Of a DNA stretch of 64,000 nt, positions 26,360-35,183 are shown one piece after another (the first letter of the stretch is position 1; every line of letters starts with the position of its first letter). The stretch is taken from positions 62,001 through 126,000 of the forward strand of contig NZ_NPKT01000008.1 of assembly GCF_008329565.1 (NCBI RefSeq), written 5' to 3'. A model generated the notes under the pieces. That model did not search any database, had not been told where the DNA came from, and saw only the letters and a program-made list of their open reading frames with translations. Made by a program: the position numbers and the translations under genes. This DNA comes from Mycolicibacterium sp. P1-5 (GTDB taxonomy: Bacteria > Actinomycetota > Actinomycetes > Mycobacteriales > Mycobacteriaceae).

Positions 26360-26505
26360 TTCGATCCCCAGATCTGCTCGACGATCTCTCAGTCCGAGTC
26401 TCGAACGTCGCCGAGCCGGGTATGCGAGTAGAGCGCTACCCCATATCCGGGCTTATGTGACCGAGTCAACACAAACGGCCGGTCGCCAGGGGTTCCGGGA
26501 TCTAC

Positions 26506-26521
26506 CTTACTTTGGAGTAAG
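26506..26521. promoter_or_regulatory. Palindromic operator upstream of fadE24
   Basis: CTTACT-TTGG-AGTAAG is a perfect 6+6 palindrome 53 bases before the fadE24 ATG and inside the promoter region shared with the P450. A TetR- or GntR-type fatty-acid regulator is the likely binder; none is encoded next to it. Confidence 0.55.
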
Positions 26522-26574
26522 ATAGGCTCAAGCGAGAGCTGACCAGCACGCCCACCATCAACGAGGCTGCCACC

Positions 26575-27957
26575 ATGACCAACACACTTCCCCCGAAATC
26601 CACCAGCGCCCGGGCCCGCGACAGCGCGGTAGGGCAGTACAAGCACAAGCGCTCCCTGATCGACATCGGTCTGGCGCTCGTCACACCCCTGGTAGGCCAG
26701 GAGTTGCTGGATCGCTATCACCTGCGCGACCCGTTCAACCGCGGCCTGAAGTACGGCGTCAAGCAGGTGTTCTCCACCGCAGGGGCGGCCACCAGGCAGT
26801 TCAAGCGGGTTCAAGGTGCCGGCAAGGCGCCGACCCGGCTCCGGGCAGGCGGCACCGATTATTTCGACCTCACCCCCGACGACGACCAGAAGTTGATCGT
26901 CGCCACGGTCGACGAGTTCGCCGAGGAGATACTGCGTCCCGCCGCTCATGACGCCGACGCCGACGCCGCGTATCCCGCCGATCTGATAACCAAGGCCGCC
27001 GAGCTCGGCATTACCGCGATCAACATTCCAGAGGACTTCGACGGCATCGCCGAGCAGCGCACCACCGTCACCAACGCGCTGGTGGCGGAGGCCCTCGCCT
27101 ACGGCGACATGGGTCTCGCGCTGCCGATCCTGGCCCCCGGCGGGGTCGCCTCGGCGCTGACGCATTGGGGCAGTGCCGATCAGCAGGCCACTTATCTCAG
27201 CGAATTCGCCGGCGAGAACGTGCCGCAGGCATGCGTGGCGATCGCCGAACCGCACGCTCTGTTCGACCCGACCGCGCTCAAGACCACCGCGGTGCGCACC
27301 CCCAGCGGCTATCGCCTCGACGGGGTCAAGTCGCTGGTCCCGGCCGCCGCAGATGCCGAATTGTTCATTGTGGCAGCACAACTCGACGGCAAGCCGACAC
27401 TGTTCATCGTCGAGGCGTCCACCACCGGTCTGGGGATCAAGGCCGATCCCAGCATGGGCATCCGCGCCGCCGCCCTGGGCCGGGTGGAGCTGAACAACGT
27501 GTCGGTGCCACTGTCCGCCCGCCTTGGCGAGGACGGCGCCACCGACGCCGACTATTCCGAAGCAATTGCATTGTCGCGCTTGGGCTGGGCTGCGCTGGCG
27601 GTCGGCACCTCGCATGCGGTGCTCGACTACGTGATCCCCTACGTCAAGGAACGAGAGGCGTTCGGCGAGCCCATCGCGCGTCGTCAGGCCGTCGCGTTCA
27701 TGTGCGCCAACATCGCCATCGAGCTCGATGGCCTGCGGTTGATCACCTGGCGTGGCGCTGCCCGTGCCGAACGAGGTCTGCCGTTCGCCCGTGAAGCCGT
27801 GCTGGCCAAGAGGCTGGGCACCGACAAGGGCATGCAAATCGGACTTGACGGTGTGCAGCTGCTCGGCGGCCACGGCTATACCAAGGAACATCCGGTGGAG
27901 CGCTGGTACCGCGATCTGCGGGCCATCGGCGTCGCCGAGGGTGTTGTCGTCCTGTAA
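26575..27957 (+). CDS. fadE24: Acyl-CoA dehydrogenase FadE24
   Basis: A 460-residue acyl-CoA dehydrogenase-fold protein. A family-specific N-terminal extension (about 1-95) precedes the three-domain core. The C-terminus reads GGHGYTKEHPVERWYRD and ends at AEGVVVL, much shorter than the usual EG(T/S)xEIQR tail. In M. tuberculosis fadE24 and fadE23 are adjacent, and such pairs often form alpha2-beta2 enzymes in which the active site is completed between subunits. It is therefore probably the partner of FadE23 in oxidation of an acyl-CoA of unknown chain. Confidence 0.88.
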   Translation: MTNTLPPKSTSARARDSAVGQYKHKRSLIDIGLALVTPLVGQELLDRYHLRDPFNRGLKYGVKQVFSTAGAATRQFKRVQGAGKAPTRLRAGGTDYFDLTPDDDQKLIVATVDEFAEEILRPAAHDADADAAYPADLITKAAELGITAINIPEDFDGIAEQRTTVTNALVAEALAYGDMGLALPILAPGGVASALTHWGSADQQATYLSEFAGENVPQACVAIAEPHALFDPTALKTTAVRTPSGYRLDGVKSLVPAAADAELFIVAAQLDGKPTLFIVEASTTGLGIKADPSMGIRAAALGRVELNNVSVPLSARLGEDGATDADYSEAIALSRLGWAALAVGTSHAVLDYVIPYVKEREAFGEPIARRQAVAFMCANIAIELDGLRLITWRGAARAERGLPFAREAVLAKRLGTDKGMQIGLDGVQLLGGHGYTKEHPVERWYRDLRAIGVAEGVVVL

Positions 27958-27989
27958 CCGTCATCGGACAACGAACGGAAAAGACTGAC

Positions 27990-29204
27990 ATGGCAATCAA
28001 TCTCGAACTGCCGCGCAAGCTGGAAGCCGTGATCGAAAAGGCGCACCAGGGTGCCGCGGAGATGCTGCGCCCGATCTCGCGCAAGTACGATGTCGCCGAG
28101 CACGCCTACCCTGTCGAACTGGACACCCTGGCAATCCTCTTCGAGGGCATCTCTGAGGCCAACACCATCTCGTTCGCCGGCACCGAGGCCTTCCGCGACA
28201 GCGACGATGGGCCCAAGGGAAACATCAACGGCGGCAACATGTCCGCATTGCTGAATGCACTGGAGATCTCCTGGGGCGACATCGCACTGCTGCTGTCCGT
28301 CCCCCGTCAGGGCCTGGGCAACGCCGCCATCTCGGGGGTCGCCACCGACGAGCAGCTGGAGCGGCTGGGCAAAAACGTCTGGGCCGCAATGGCGATCACC
28401 GAACCGTCGTTCGGCTCCGATTCCGCGGCGGTGTCGACGACCGCAGTGCTCGACGGTGACGAGTACGTGATCAACGGCGAGAAGATCTTCGTCACTGCGG
28501 GATCGCGCGCCACCCACATCGTGGTCTGGGCAACGCTCGACAAGTCCCTGGGCCGGGCGGCGATCAAGTCGTTCATCGTCCCACGCGAACATCCTGGAGT
28601 CACCGTCGAGCGTCTCGAGCACAAGCTCGGTATCAAGGCCTCTGACACCGCGGTGATCCGCTTCGACAACGCCCGCATTCCCAAGGAGAACCTGCTCGGC
28701 GACCCGGAGATCCACGTGGAAAAGGGTTTCGCCGGGGTCATGGAGACCTTCGACAACACCCGGCCGATCGTGGCCGCGATGGCTGTCGGGGTGGCGCGTG
28801 CGGCTCTCGAGGAACTCCGCGCGGTTCTGACCGAGGCGGGCGTGGAGATCTCTTATGACAAGCCCGCCCATGCCCAGAGCGCGGCGGCCGCGGAATTCCT
28901 TCGCATGGAGGCGGACTGGGAAGCCGGCTACCTGCTGACCGTGCGGTCGGCGTGGCAGGCCGACAACGCGATCCCGAACTCCAAGGAAGCCTCGATGGGC
29001 AAGGCCAAGGCCGCCCGGGTCGCCAGCGACATCACCCTCAAGGCGGTCGAATTAGCCGGAACGGCAGGCTATTCCGAGCAGACGCTGCTGGAGAAGTGGG
29101 CGCGCGACTCGAAGATCCTGGACATCTTCGAGGGCACGCAGCAGATCCAGCAGCTCGTGGTGGCACGTCGCCTGCTCGGACTGTCCTCGACCGAGCTCAA
29201 GTAG
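27990..29204 (+). CDS. fadE23: Acyl-CoA dehydrogenase FadE23
   Basis: A 404-residue acyl-CoA dehydrogenase, the likely catalytic partner of FadE24. It carries the FAD/substrate region AMAITEPSFGSDSAAVSTTA (about residues 130-149) and a complete C-terminal catalytic-Glu motif, DIFEGTQQIQQLVVARRLLG. It starts 32 bases after fadE24 in the same operon. Gene order hisN ... fadE24-fadE23 ... fadB4 ... nuo is as in M. tuberculosis, with several insertions here. Confidence 0.9.
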   Translation: MAINLELPRKLEAVIEKAHQGAAEMLRPISRKYDVAEHAYPVELDTLAILFEGISEANTISFAGTEAFRDSDDGPKGNINGGNMSALLNALEISWGDIALLLSVPRQGLGNAAISGVATDEQLERLGKNVWAAMAITEPSFGSDSAAVSTTAVLDGDEYVINGEKIFVTAGSRATHIVVWATLDKSLGRAAIKSFIVPREHPGVTVERLEHKLGIKASDTAVIRFDNARIPKENLLGDPEIHVEKGFAGVMETFDNTRPIVAAMAVGVARAALEELRAVLTEAGVEISYDKPAHAQSAAAAEFLRMEADWEAGYLLTVRSAWQADNAIPNSKEASMGKAKAARVASDITLKAVELAGTAGYSEQTLLEKWARDSKILDIFEGTQQIQQLVVARRLLGLSSTELK

Positions 29205-30056
29205 TCACGCGACCGCGGTCAGCTCGAGCCGCGTCTCCTCGTCGAGTTCGATGTCGGCGACAGCGAGGTTCTCCTCAAGGTGGCCCAGTGATGAGGTGCC
29301 CGGAATGAGCAGCACGTTGTCGGCGACGCCCAGCGTCCACGCCAGTGCGATCTGCGCAGGAGTGTGACCGAGGCGTTCGGCAGCAGCGTTGACGAGGTGA
29401 TGTGAGAGCACCGGATTCACCTCGTGGAACGCCGATCCGAGCGGGAAGAACGGAACGAAGGCGATGTCGCGCGCGGTGCATTCATCGAGCACCGGTTGCG
29501 ATGACCGGTCCACCAGGTTGAACGGGTTCTGCACGCACACAATGTCGGTGAGCTCCAGCGCATGCAGTAACTGCTGGTGGCTCACATTGCTCAGCCCGAT
29601 ACCGGCGATCAGGCCCTCGTCACGGGCGGTGATCATCGCGCGGAGTTGATCGGTGAACAGCGCGTCGTCCTCGTTGTCCATCACCCGCAGGTTGACCGCG
29701 GCCATCCGGTCGACACCGAGGGTCTCCAGGTTCTCCTCGATCGCGGATCGCAATTGATCCGGTTCGTTGTAGGGCAGCCACGCTCCCTGGTCGTCGCGAC
29801 GGGCACCGACCTTGCTGACCAAAGCCAAACTGTCGGGATAGGGGTGCAACGCCTCGCGGATCAGTTCGTTGGCCACCTTAGGGCCATAGAACTGCGAGGT
29901 GTCGATGTGGTCGACGCCGGCCTCGACCGCCCGGCGCAGCACCGCCAATGCCTGGTCATGGTCGCGTGGCGGGCCGAACACTCCTGGACCGGGAAGCTGC
30001 ATGGCGCCGAATCCGACGCGGTGGACGTTGTGGCCGGCCAACGGAAAACGTGTCAT
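29205..30056 (-). CDS. Aldo/keto reductase
   Basis: 283 residues of the AKR barrel family, distinct from the one at 3197. Motifs are VGFGAMQLPGPGVFG, HIDTSQFYGPKVANEL (Asp and catalytic Tyr about residues 46-52), ALVSKVGARR with the Lys, and the C-terminal LIPGTSSLGHLEENLA cofactor loop. An ATG at 30056 (MTRFPLAGHN) with GGAGGATTT upstream is preferred to the longer start at 30071. It converges on fadE23 immediately and is divergent from the MarR regulator, which probably controls it. Confidence 0.85.
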   Translation of the reverse strand: MTRFPLAGHNVHRVGFGAMQLPGPGVFGPPRDHDQALAVLRRAVEAGVDHIDTSQFYGPKVANELIREALHPYPDSLALVSKVGARRDDQGAWLPYNEPDQLRSAIEENLETLGVDRMAAVNLRVMDNEDDALFTDQLRAMITARDEGLIAGIGLSNVSHQQLLHALELTDIVCVQNPFNLVDRSSQPVLDECTARDIAFVPFFPLGSAFHEVNPVLSHHLVNAAAERLGHTPAQIALAWTLGVADNVLLIPGTSSLGHLEENLAVADIELDEETRLELTAVA

Positions 30057-30099
30057 GAAGAAATCCTCCACTCGCGGTGAACTAGATTGATACCAAATT

Positions 30100-30113
30100 G
30101 TTTGATGTCAAAC
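30100..30113. promoter_or_regulatory. MarR-type operator between AKR and MarR genes
   Basis: GTTTGATGTCAAAC is a 6+6 palindrome with a two-base centre in an unusually AT-rich stretch. It is 44 bases upstream of the aldo/keto reductase start and about 50 upstream of the MarR gene, where a repressor would control both. Confidence 0.7.
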
Positions 30114-30163
30114 TATCTTGCGGGCGCGCTACGCTTCCTGTCAACCCAGGGAGGTGAAGCCAC

Positions 30164-30616
30164 ATTCCAAGCTCAGCACACAATGCCGAGTCCCGTCAGC
30201 GGGCCGTCGCACTCGCCGACGCATTCGGCCGCGCCGGCAAGACCCTCGTTCGCGCCCTCGACGAGCGGCTCGGTGACCACGGAGTGTCCACCCCGCGCTC
30301 GAAGGTGCTCTTCGAGGTGAACCGCTGCGGCCCCGTGCGGCTCACCGACCTGGCCAAGACGGTCGGCATCACCCAGGGCACCGCCTCCACCCTGACCGAC
30401 GCGCTGGTCCGCGAAGGCTTGATCGAACGATGCGCCGACGACTCCGACCGCCGGGTAACGCTGCTGCAGACCACCGCGACCGGCCGGCGCCAAGCCGAAA
30501 CCTGGGCGAGCGCCTACACGGCGGCGGCCGACGAGTTGTTCGGCATCTTGTCGGGCAAGGAGCAACTGGTGCTCACCGAATTACTCCAGCGCCTCGCCGA
30601 CTCGATCAACGACTGA
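30164..30616 (+). CDS. MarR-family regulator, probable ATT start
   Basis: A winged-helix regulator of about 150 residues. The family fold begins with the dimerisation helix AESRQRAVALADAFGRA and runs through the recognition region LTDLAKTVGITQGTASTLTD and the wing ERCADDSDRRVTLLQ. The first standard start in frame is a GTG at 30284, which would remove the first helices. An ATT at 30164 lies 7 bases after a strong GGGAGGTG ribosome site, so it is the better start; the preceding stop at 30155 limits the frame. It is divergent from the aldo/keto reductase and 5 bases from the convergent oxidoreductase gene. Confidence 0.72.
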   Translation: MPSSAHNAESRQRAVALADAFGRAGKTLVRALDERLGDHGVSTPRSKVLFEVNRCGPVRLTDLAKTVGITQGTASTLTDALVREGLIERCADDSDRRVTLLQTTATGRRQAETWASAYTAAADELFGILSGKEQLVLTELLQRLADSIND

Positions 30617-30621
30617 GGGTC

Positions 30622-32904
30622 CTAGCCGGCCGCGCGCACCTGGCACGGCACTCCATTGACCACCTGAGTGTTGCTGGGCACGTCCAGCAGATCGGGCGGG
30701 TTCAGCAAGTTGGAGTTCACGCCGGGGTGTTCGTTGGCGACGCCGAGCCGGCTGCCCGGCACACCGTGCCCCCAGCCGTGCGGCAGAGAGACCACGCCGG
30801 GCATCATGTCCTCGCTGACCTCAACGGGCACAGCCACTTTTCCCTCCGAGGTGCTGACTTCGGCCAGCTCGCCGTCCCCCACTCCGATCCGCAGCGCATC
30901 GCCGGGATGGATCAGCAGCGTGCAGCGGTCCCGCCCACGCATCAACGACGGCACATTGTGCAGCCACGAGTTGTTCGACCGCAGGTGTCGCCGACTCGTC
31001 AGCAGCATGGAATCTTCACGCCGATCCAGACGCCAGCGCAGCCGAGGCACGTCATCGAGGAACAGATCGTGCACCAGCTCGATGGCCCCCGACGGCGTGG
31101 TGACCACCGAATCCAGTCGGCCGCCTTCCAGTTCTGCGAGCCGCATCCCGTCGGGGTGCTTGCGGACCTCGTCGAGCGTAAGGCCGTTCGGGTTCGCGCC
31201 AAGGCCATCTCCCCAGGGGCCGAGGCGGACGTAGAGGTCGTAGATGCGCTCCGGCCCTTGACCTTTGAGCCGATCCATCACCTCGTTGGGGTCGCGTCCG
31301 GTCAGTGGAGTTCCCGACTGCGCGCACATGGTGGCCACAAGGCCGCCGGTGTACAGGTCGTCCATCGCGGTGACGTCGACATCCGGCACCGGCGTGCCCA
31401 GCAGGGCGCCCGAAAGACGAAGGAGCACTTCCCATTCGGTCGGACGTGCCGGGTCCGCCGCGAAGAGCGGCTCCGACCACTTCAAGCAGGAGGCGATGGC
31501 GTAGATCCAGTACAGGTCGTCGGCGTGTGGGCGTTCGAGCGGCGAGAGACCGGGGAAGATGACGTCGGCGTGCCGGGTGGTCTCATTGAGCCAATTATCC
31601 ACGCAGATCAAAGCATCCAATGATGCCAACGCCTCGTCGAGTCGGCCCGCCGCCGGCGCCGAGATCGCCGGATTGCCCGCAACCGAGATCATCGCGCGGA
31701 TGCGTCCCTCACCGGGAGTCAGGATCTCCTCGGCCAGGCAGCTGACCGGGAATTGGCCAAGCACCTCTCCGACCCCGCGCACGCGCGACGTGAAGCGGCC
31801 GAACTCCCAGCGCGGGCCGGGCTGATCCGGCGGCTTCATGAACATCGGCGAGTACACCGCCGGGGTGGGAAACACCGCTCCCCCGCGCCGGTCGACTGCG
31901 CCCAGCGCGGTGTTCAACACGAACACCAACCAGGTGGCCAGAGTGCCGAACTCTTGGGTACAGGCGCCGATTCGGCTGTACAGCACGGGATTCGACGCCG
32001 AGGCTAGGCCGTGCGCGAGCCTGCGGATCGTTGCGGCCGGGATGCCGCTGGGCCCTTCGACGGCCTCCGGGGTGAATGGTTCGGCCAGGGCGATCACCTC
32101 GTCGAGCCCCTGGACGCGGCCGTCGAGGTGCGGATGGGCACGCAGTAGCCCGTCGGCAGCCAGGGTCCTCAGCATTGCGAACAACACCAACGCGTCGGTG
32201 CCCGGCCGGATCGGCACCCACTCGGTGGCGCGCCGGGCGGTCTCGGTGCGGCGAGGGTCGATGACCACCACCTGGCCGCCGCGCTTGCGGATCGCGGCGA
32301 GATGACCCGTGACGTCGGGCGCGGACAGCATCGATCCCTGCGAGGCCGCCGGGTTGGCACCGATCACGACGAGATGATCGGTGCGGGCCAAGTCCGGGAT
32401 CGGCGCGTTCCACATGCCACCGAACAGCAAGGTGCTGACGACATTGAGCGGCCACTGGTCGACCGTGCCCGGCGAGTAGTACGCACCCATACCGGCCGCC
32501 GCACCCATACCGACCAGGGCGCCAATATAGGAACTCAGTCCCAGATTGTGTGCCACCGGGTTGCCGACGTACACCGTGACCGCCCGGGCGCCATCGCTCA
32601 TCAGTACCGGCCGCAGCACCCGCTCCGCTTCGGCGAATGCCTCATCCCACGAGACGGCGACGTGAGTGCCGTTGGGCTGCTTGATCATCGGTGATCGCAG
32701 GCGGTCGGGGTCGTCGTGTAGTTGCCCGAGAACTGTGCCTTTGGGGCAGATATGCCCGGCCGACCACACGTCGTCGGTGTTGCCGCGGATGTCGGTAACC
32801 CGGTCGCCGTCGACCGTGACCCGAAGCCCGCACATGGCCTCGCACAGCGGGCACGTCACTCGGTGGACGCCGCCCTCAGCCTGATCCGACCACTGTCTGG
32901 ACAC
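30622..32904 (-). CDS. Molybdopterin-dependent oxidoreductase (DMSO-reductase superfamily)
   Basis: 760 residues. An N-terminal [4Fe-4S] motif is seen as CPLCEAMCGLRV (about residues 18-29) with the last Cys in GHICPKG (about 51-57). Large molybdopterin domains follow (IGANPAASQGS, ICVDNWLNETTRHADVIFPG), then a C-terminal dinucleotide-binding domain (VSLPHGWGHGVPGSRLGVAN). There is no Tat signal, so it is cytoplasmic. It resembles biotin-sulfoxide/formate-dehydrogenase-like proteins; the substrate is unknown. GTG start at 32904. No partner subunit is adjacent. Confidence 0.85.
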   Translation of the reverse strand: MSRQWSDQAEGGVHRVTCPLCEAMCGLRVTVDGDRVTDIRGNTDDVWSAGHICPKGTVLGQLHDDPDRLRSPMIKQPNGTHVAVSWDEAFAEAERVLRPVLMSDGARAVTVYVGNPVAHNLGLSSYIGALVGMGAAAGMGAYYSPGTVDQWPLNVVSTLLFGGMWNAPIPDLARTDHLVVIGANPAASQGSMLSAPDVTGHLAAIRKRGGQVVVIDPRRTETARRATEWVPIRPGTDALVLFAMLRTLAADGLLRAHPHLDGRVQGLDEVIALAEPFTPEAVEGPSGIPAATIRRLAHGLASASNPVLYSRIGACTQEFGTLATWLVFVLNTALGAVDRRGGAVFPTPAVYSPMFMKPPDQPGPRWEFGRFTSRVRGVGEVLGQFPVSCLAEEILTPGEGRIRAMISVAGNPAISAPAAGRLDEALASLDALICVDNWLNETTRHADVIFPGLSPLERPHADDLYWIYAIASCLKWSEPLFAADPARPTEWEVLLRLSGALLGTPVPDVDVTAMDDLYTGGLVATMCAQSGTPLTGRDPNEVMDRLKGQGPERIYDLYVRLGPWGDGLGANPNGLTLDEVRKHPDGMRLAELEGGRLDSVVTTPSGAIELVHDLFLDDVPRLRWRLDRREDSMLLTSRRHLRSNNSWLHNVPSLMRGRDRCTLLIHPGDALRIGVGDGELAEVSTSEGKVAVPVEVSEDMMPGVVSLPHGWGHGVPGSRLGVANEHPGVNSNLLNPPDLLDVPSNTQVVNGVPCQVRAAG

Positions 32905-32943
32905 CTGTCCAAGTTAAGCAGGCCGCAACGGTGAACACAATGG

Positions 32944-34224
32944 TCAGGCTACGGGCGCAAAGGTGAGGTGCAGTTCGCTCAGGCCGCGCAGCAGGAACGT
33001 CGGCTCGTAGCTGTAGCGACGGCCGCCGGCGGTCCCGTGCTGTGTCTCGTCGATCGCGATGTCGGACATACGGTCCAGGAAGCGATTCAGCGTGACCTTG
33101 GCTTCGACGCGGGCCAGCGGCGCGCCGGCGCAGGTGTGAATACCGCGCCCGAACGTGATGTGCTCGCGGACGTTCTTGCGGTCGAGATGGAATTCGTTGG
33201 GATCCTCGAACTTGCGTGGATCGCGGTTGGCCGCACCCAGGCAGAGCATCAGCACGGTGCCGGCCTTGATGTCCACGCCGCCGAGGCTGGTGGTCTTGCG
33301 GGCCAGCCGGAAGTCGACTTTGGTGGGACTCTCGATGCGCAGCGATTCCTCGATGAAGTTGCCGATCAGACTGCGGTCAGCGCGCAACTTGTCCTGCAGG
33401 TCGCGGCGCTCGGCCAGCACCCGCGTCGACGCGCTGAGCAGCTTGACGACGGTCTCCTGCCCGGCGGCGAACAGGAACGTCGCAGCGCGGACGACGTCGA
33501 CGACATCCGGCGTCGTGCCATCGGGGTATGTCGCCGCGGCAAGGGAATTCAGCACATCCTCGCGAGGCTGGGTGCGACGCTCGTTGATGTAGCCGGTGAA
33601 CCTCCCGTCCAGCCACTCCAGCGGGTTGACCGCGACGGGTGTGTGATCCAGTGCGCCAACCGCACTTCCGGGCTCTTTGGCCGCCCCGAGGCTGGCCCGG
33701 AACTCCGCACGGTCATCGTCCGGCACCCCCAGCAGGTCGGCGATCACCAGTGTGGCGAAGGGCTTGCCGTACTCGGCCAGCAGCTCGCACTTCCCGTTGC
33801 CGATGAATTCGTCGAGCTGGCGATCGGCCAGCTCCCACATGAAGTCTTCGTTCTCCTTCAGTCGCGCAGGTGTGAGCAGCCGGCTGAGCAGCGAGCGGGC
33901 CCGGGTGTGCTCCGGAGGATCCATCACCACCATCATCTCGTTGATGGGGAACAGGTGACGGTGCGCGTCGATCTGGGCGGAGATGTCATCGCCCTCGGGC
34001 TCGAACGGCAACGGCGGGAATGGTCCGCCGATGGCATTCACCGCCGAGAACGTCTCGTAGTCCTTGAATGCCGCGACCACCTCGTCGTATCCGGTGACGG
34101 CCACGACTCCGTAGTTGGGTTCGCGAAAGACCGGGTTCTGCATACGGATGTAGTCCAGGTACTCGTACGGGTCCTGGGTGATGTCCTGGTCGGAGAAGTA
34201 GTCCACAGAGGCGAAATCGGTCAT
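32944..34224 (-). CDS. Cytochrome P450 coupled to a ferredoxin
   Basis: A 426-residue P450. The I-helix has AAGQETVVKLL (about residues 268-278) in place of the usual AGxDT, so the threonine is shifted. The K-helix ExxR is in EESLRIES, and the heme loop FGRGIHTCAGAPLARVEAK holds the Cys ligand. The ATG (MTDFASVDYF) overlaps the ferredoxin stop by four bases; a longer open frame is the shadow of the ferredoxin gene. The pair is divergent from a TetR across a GATC palindrome. Electrons would come from FprA-type reductases through the ferredoxin. Confidence 0.92.
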   Translation of the reverse strand: MTDFASVDYFSDQDITQDPYEYLDYIRMQNPVFREPNYGVVAVTGYDEVVAAFKDYETFSAVNAIGGPFPPLPFEPEGDDISAQIDAHRHLFPINEMMVVMDPPEHTRARSLLSRLLTPARLKENEDFMWELADRQLDEFIGNGKCELLAEYGKPFATLVIADLLGVPDDDRAEFRASLGAAKEPGSAVGALDHTPVAVNPLEWLDGRFTGYINERRTQPREDVLNSLAAATYPDGTTPDVVDVVRAATFLFAAGQETVVKLLSASTRVLAERRDLQDKLRADRSLIGNFIEESLRIESPTKVDFRLARKTTSLGGVDIKAGTVLMLCLGAANRDPRKFEDPNEFHLDRKNVREHITFGRGIHTCAGAPLARVEAKVTLNRFLDRMSDIAIDETQHGTAGGRRYSYEPTFLLRGLSELHLTFAPVA

Positions 34225-34436
34225 TCTTGGCTGCCTTTCACGATGCGGATGGCCTGGCGAGGACACGCGGCCACCGCGGCCTCGACCTGCTCGTGCAGCT
34301 CGTCGGCGGGTGAGTCGAGGCAACTGGCCAAATCGCTGGAATCGACGTCGAAGGCTTCGGCGGCCAGCTCGACACACAGCGCATGCCCCTCGCACAGATG
34401 ACGGTCTACCTGCACGCGCCACCGAGCCGCGGTCAT
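34221..34436 (-). CDS. Ferredoxin with CxxHxxC cluster motif
   Basis: A 71-residue single-cluster ferredoxin of the type that feeds mycobacterial P450s. Cluster ligands are in LCEGHALCVELA (Cys15 and Cys21, with His18 where the second Cys of a [4Fe-4S] motif would be) and AACPRQAIRI near the C-terminus, so a [3Fe-4S] or unusual cluster is expected. The ATG is 30 bases downstream of the GATC operator. Translationally coupled to the P450 at 32944, its likely partner. Confidence 0.9.
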   Translation of the reverse strand: MTAARWRVQVDRHLCEGHALCVELAAEAFDVDSSDLASCLDSPADELHEQVEAAVAACPRQAIRIVKGSQE

Positions 34437-34465
34437 CGCGCCCTCCCCGAATCCTGATGCATTTT

Positions 34466-34481
34466 TTGATCGATCGATCAA
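34466..34481. promoter_or_regulatory. GATC-rich palindromic operator, copy 1
   Basis: TTGATCGATCGATCAA is a perfect 16-bp palindrome 29 bases upstream of the ferredoxin start and 93 upstream of the divergent TetR start. The same 16 bases occur at 35688-35703, on the other side of the TetR gene, which suggests one regulator for both. Confidence 0.75.
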
Positions 34482-34574
34482 CTTTTTCAAGACATTACTT
34501 ACCATGGCTGGAAATCGCCGGTCAAGGGCCGCGCGAATGGGCCGTCTAGCCAACCGAGGAACACTCCTGAGAGG

Positions 34575-35183
34575 ATGGCCGCTATGGCGGCGCCACCGAA
34601 AAGCAAAGACAAAGACGCCGGTGCGCGCGAACGCCTGATGGAGGCGACCGCTCAAATCATGCGCGAGGAGGGGTACGCCGCAGCCACGTCCCGGCGCGTG
34701 GCAGCGTGCGCTGGCGTCAGATCGGCGCTGGTGTATTACTACTTTCCGACGATGGACGACCTGTTCGTCGCCGTGCTGCAAGCGGGTTCGGAAGCCTCGC
34801 TGGCGAGGATGCGCCAGGCGATCACCGCCGACGAACCGTTACGCACGCTATGGTCCATCAACACCGACCCGCGCTGGACCGGTCTGTACGCGGAGTTCGT
34901 CGCGCTGGCCAACCATCGGAAGGTCATCAGCGCGGAACTCAAGTCCTACGCCGAACGCGTCCGCGATATCGAAACCGCGGCTGCGACAGTCGCTTTACGC
35001 GCGCGTGGCTTCGACCTCACGGAGTTCCCCCCCGTCGCGATCTCGATGCTCGTTGCACAGACCGCACGCAGCCTGTGCAATGAGAACGCGATCGGGATGA
35101 CGGAGGGTCACGAGGAGCTACGCGAACTGGTGGACCGCTTCCTGAACCGGGTCGCCTCCACCAAAGAGGCGCAGGCTACTTGA
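34575..35183 (+). CDS. TetR-family regulator of the P450/ferredoxin locus
   Basis: 202 residues with a TetR helix-turn-helix at about 18-63 (TSRRVAACAGVRSALVYYYF) and a helical ligand domain. An ATG at 34575 is used; a second ATG three codons later is possible. The adjacent palindrome and its copy at 35688 are the best candidates for its operators. It converges on the SDR pseudogene with an eight-base overlap. Confidence 0.88.
   Translation: MAAMAAPPKSKDKDAGARERLMEATAQIMREEGYAAATSRRVAACAGVRSALVYYYFPTMDDLFVAVLQAGSEASLARMRQAITADEPLRTLWSINTDPRWTGLYAEFVALANHRKVISAELKSYAERVRDIETAAATVALRARGFDLTEFPPVAISMLVAQTARSLCNENAIGMTEGHEELRELVDRFLNRVASTKEAQAT

Noticed and set aside
26389..27891. 500-codon minus-strand frame over fadE24
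   Set aside because: Antisense of a well-supported gene; His/Gly/Asp-rich composition is typical of shadow frames.
32968..34401. 477-codon plus-strand frame over the P450
   Set aside because: Antisense shadow of the P450-ferredoxin pair, which has all diagnostic motifs.
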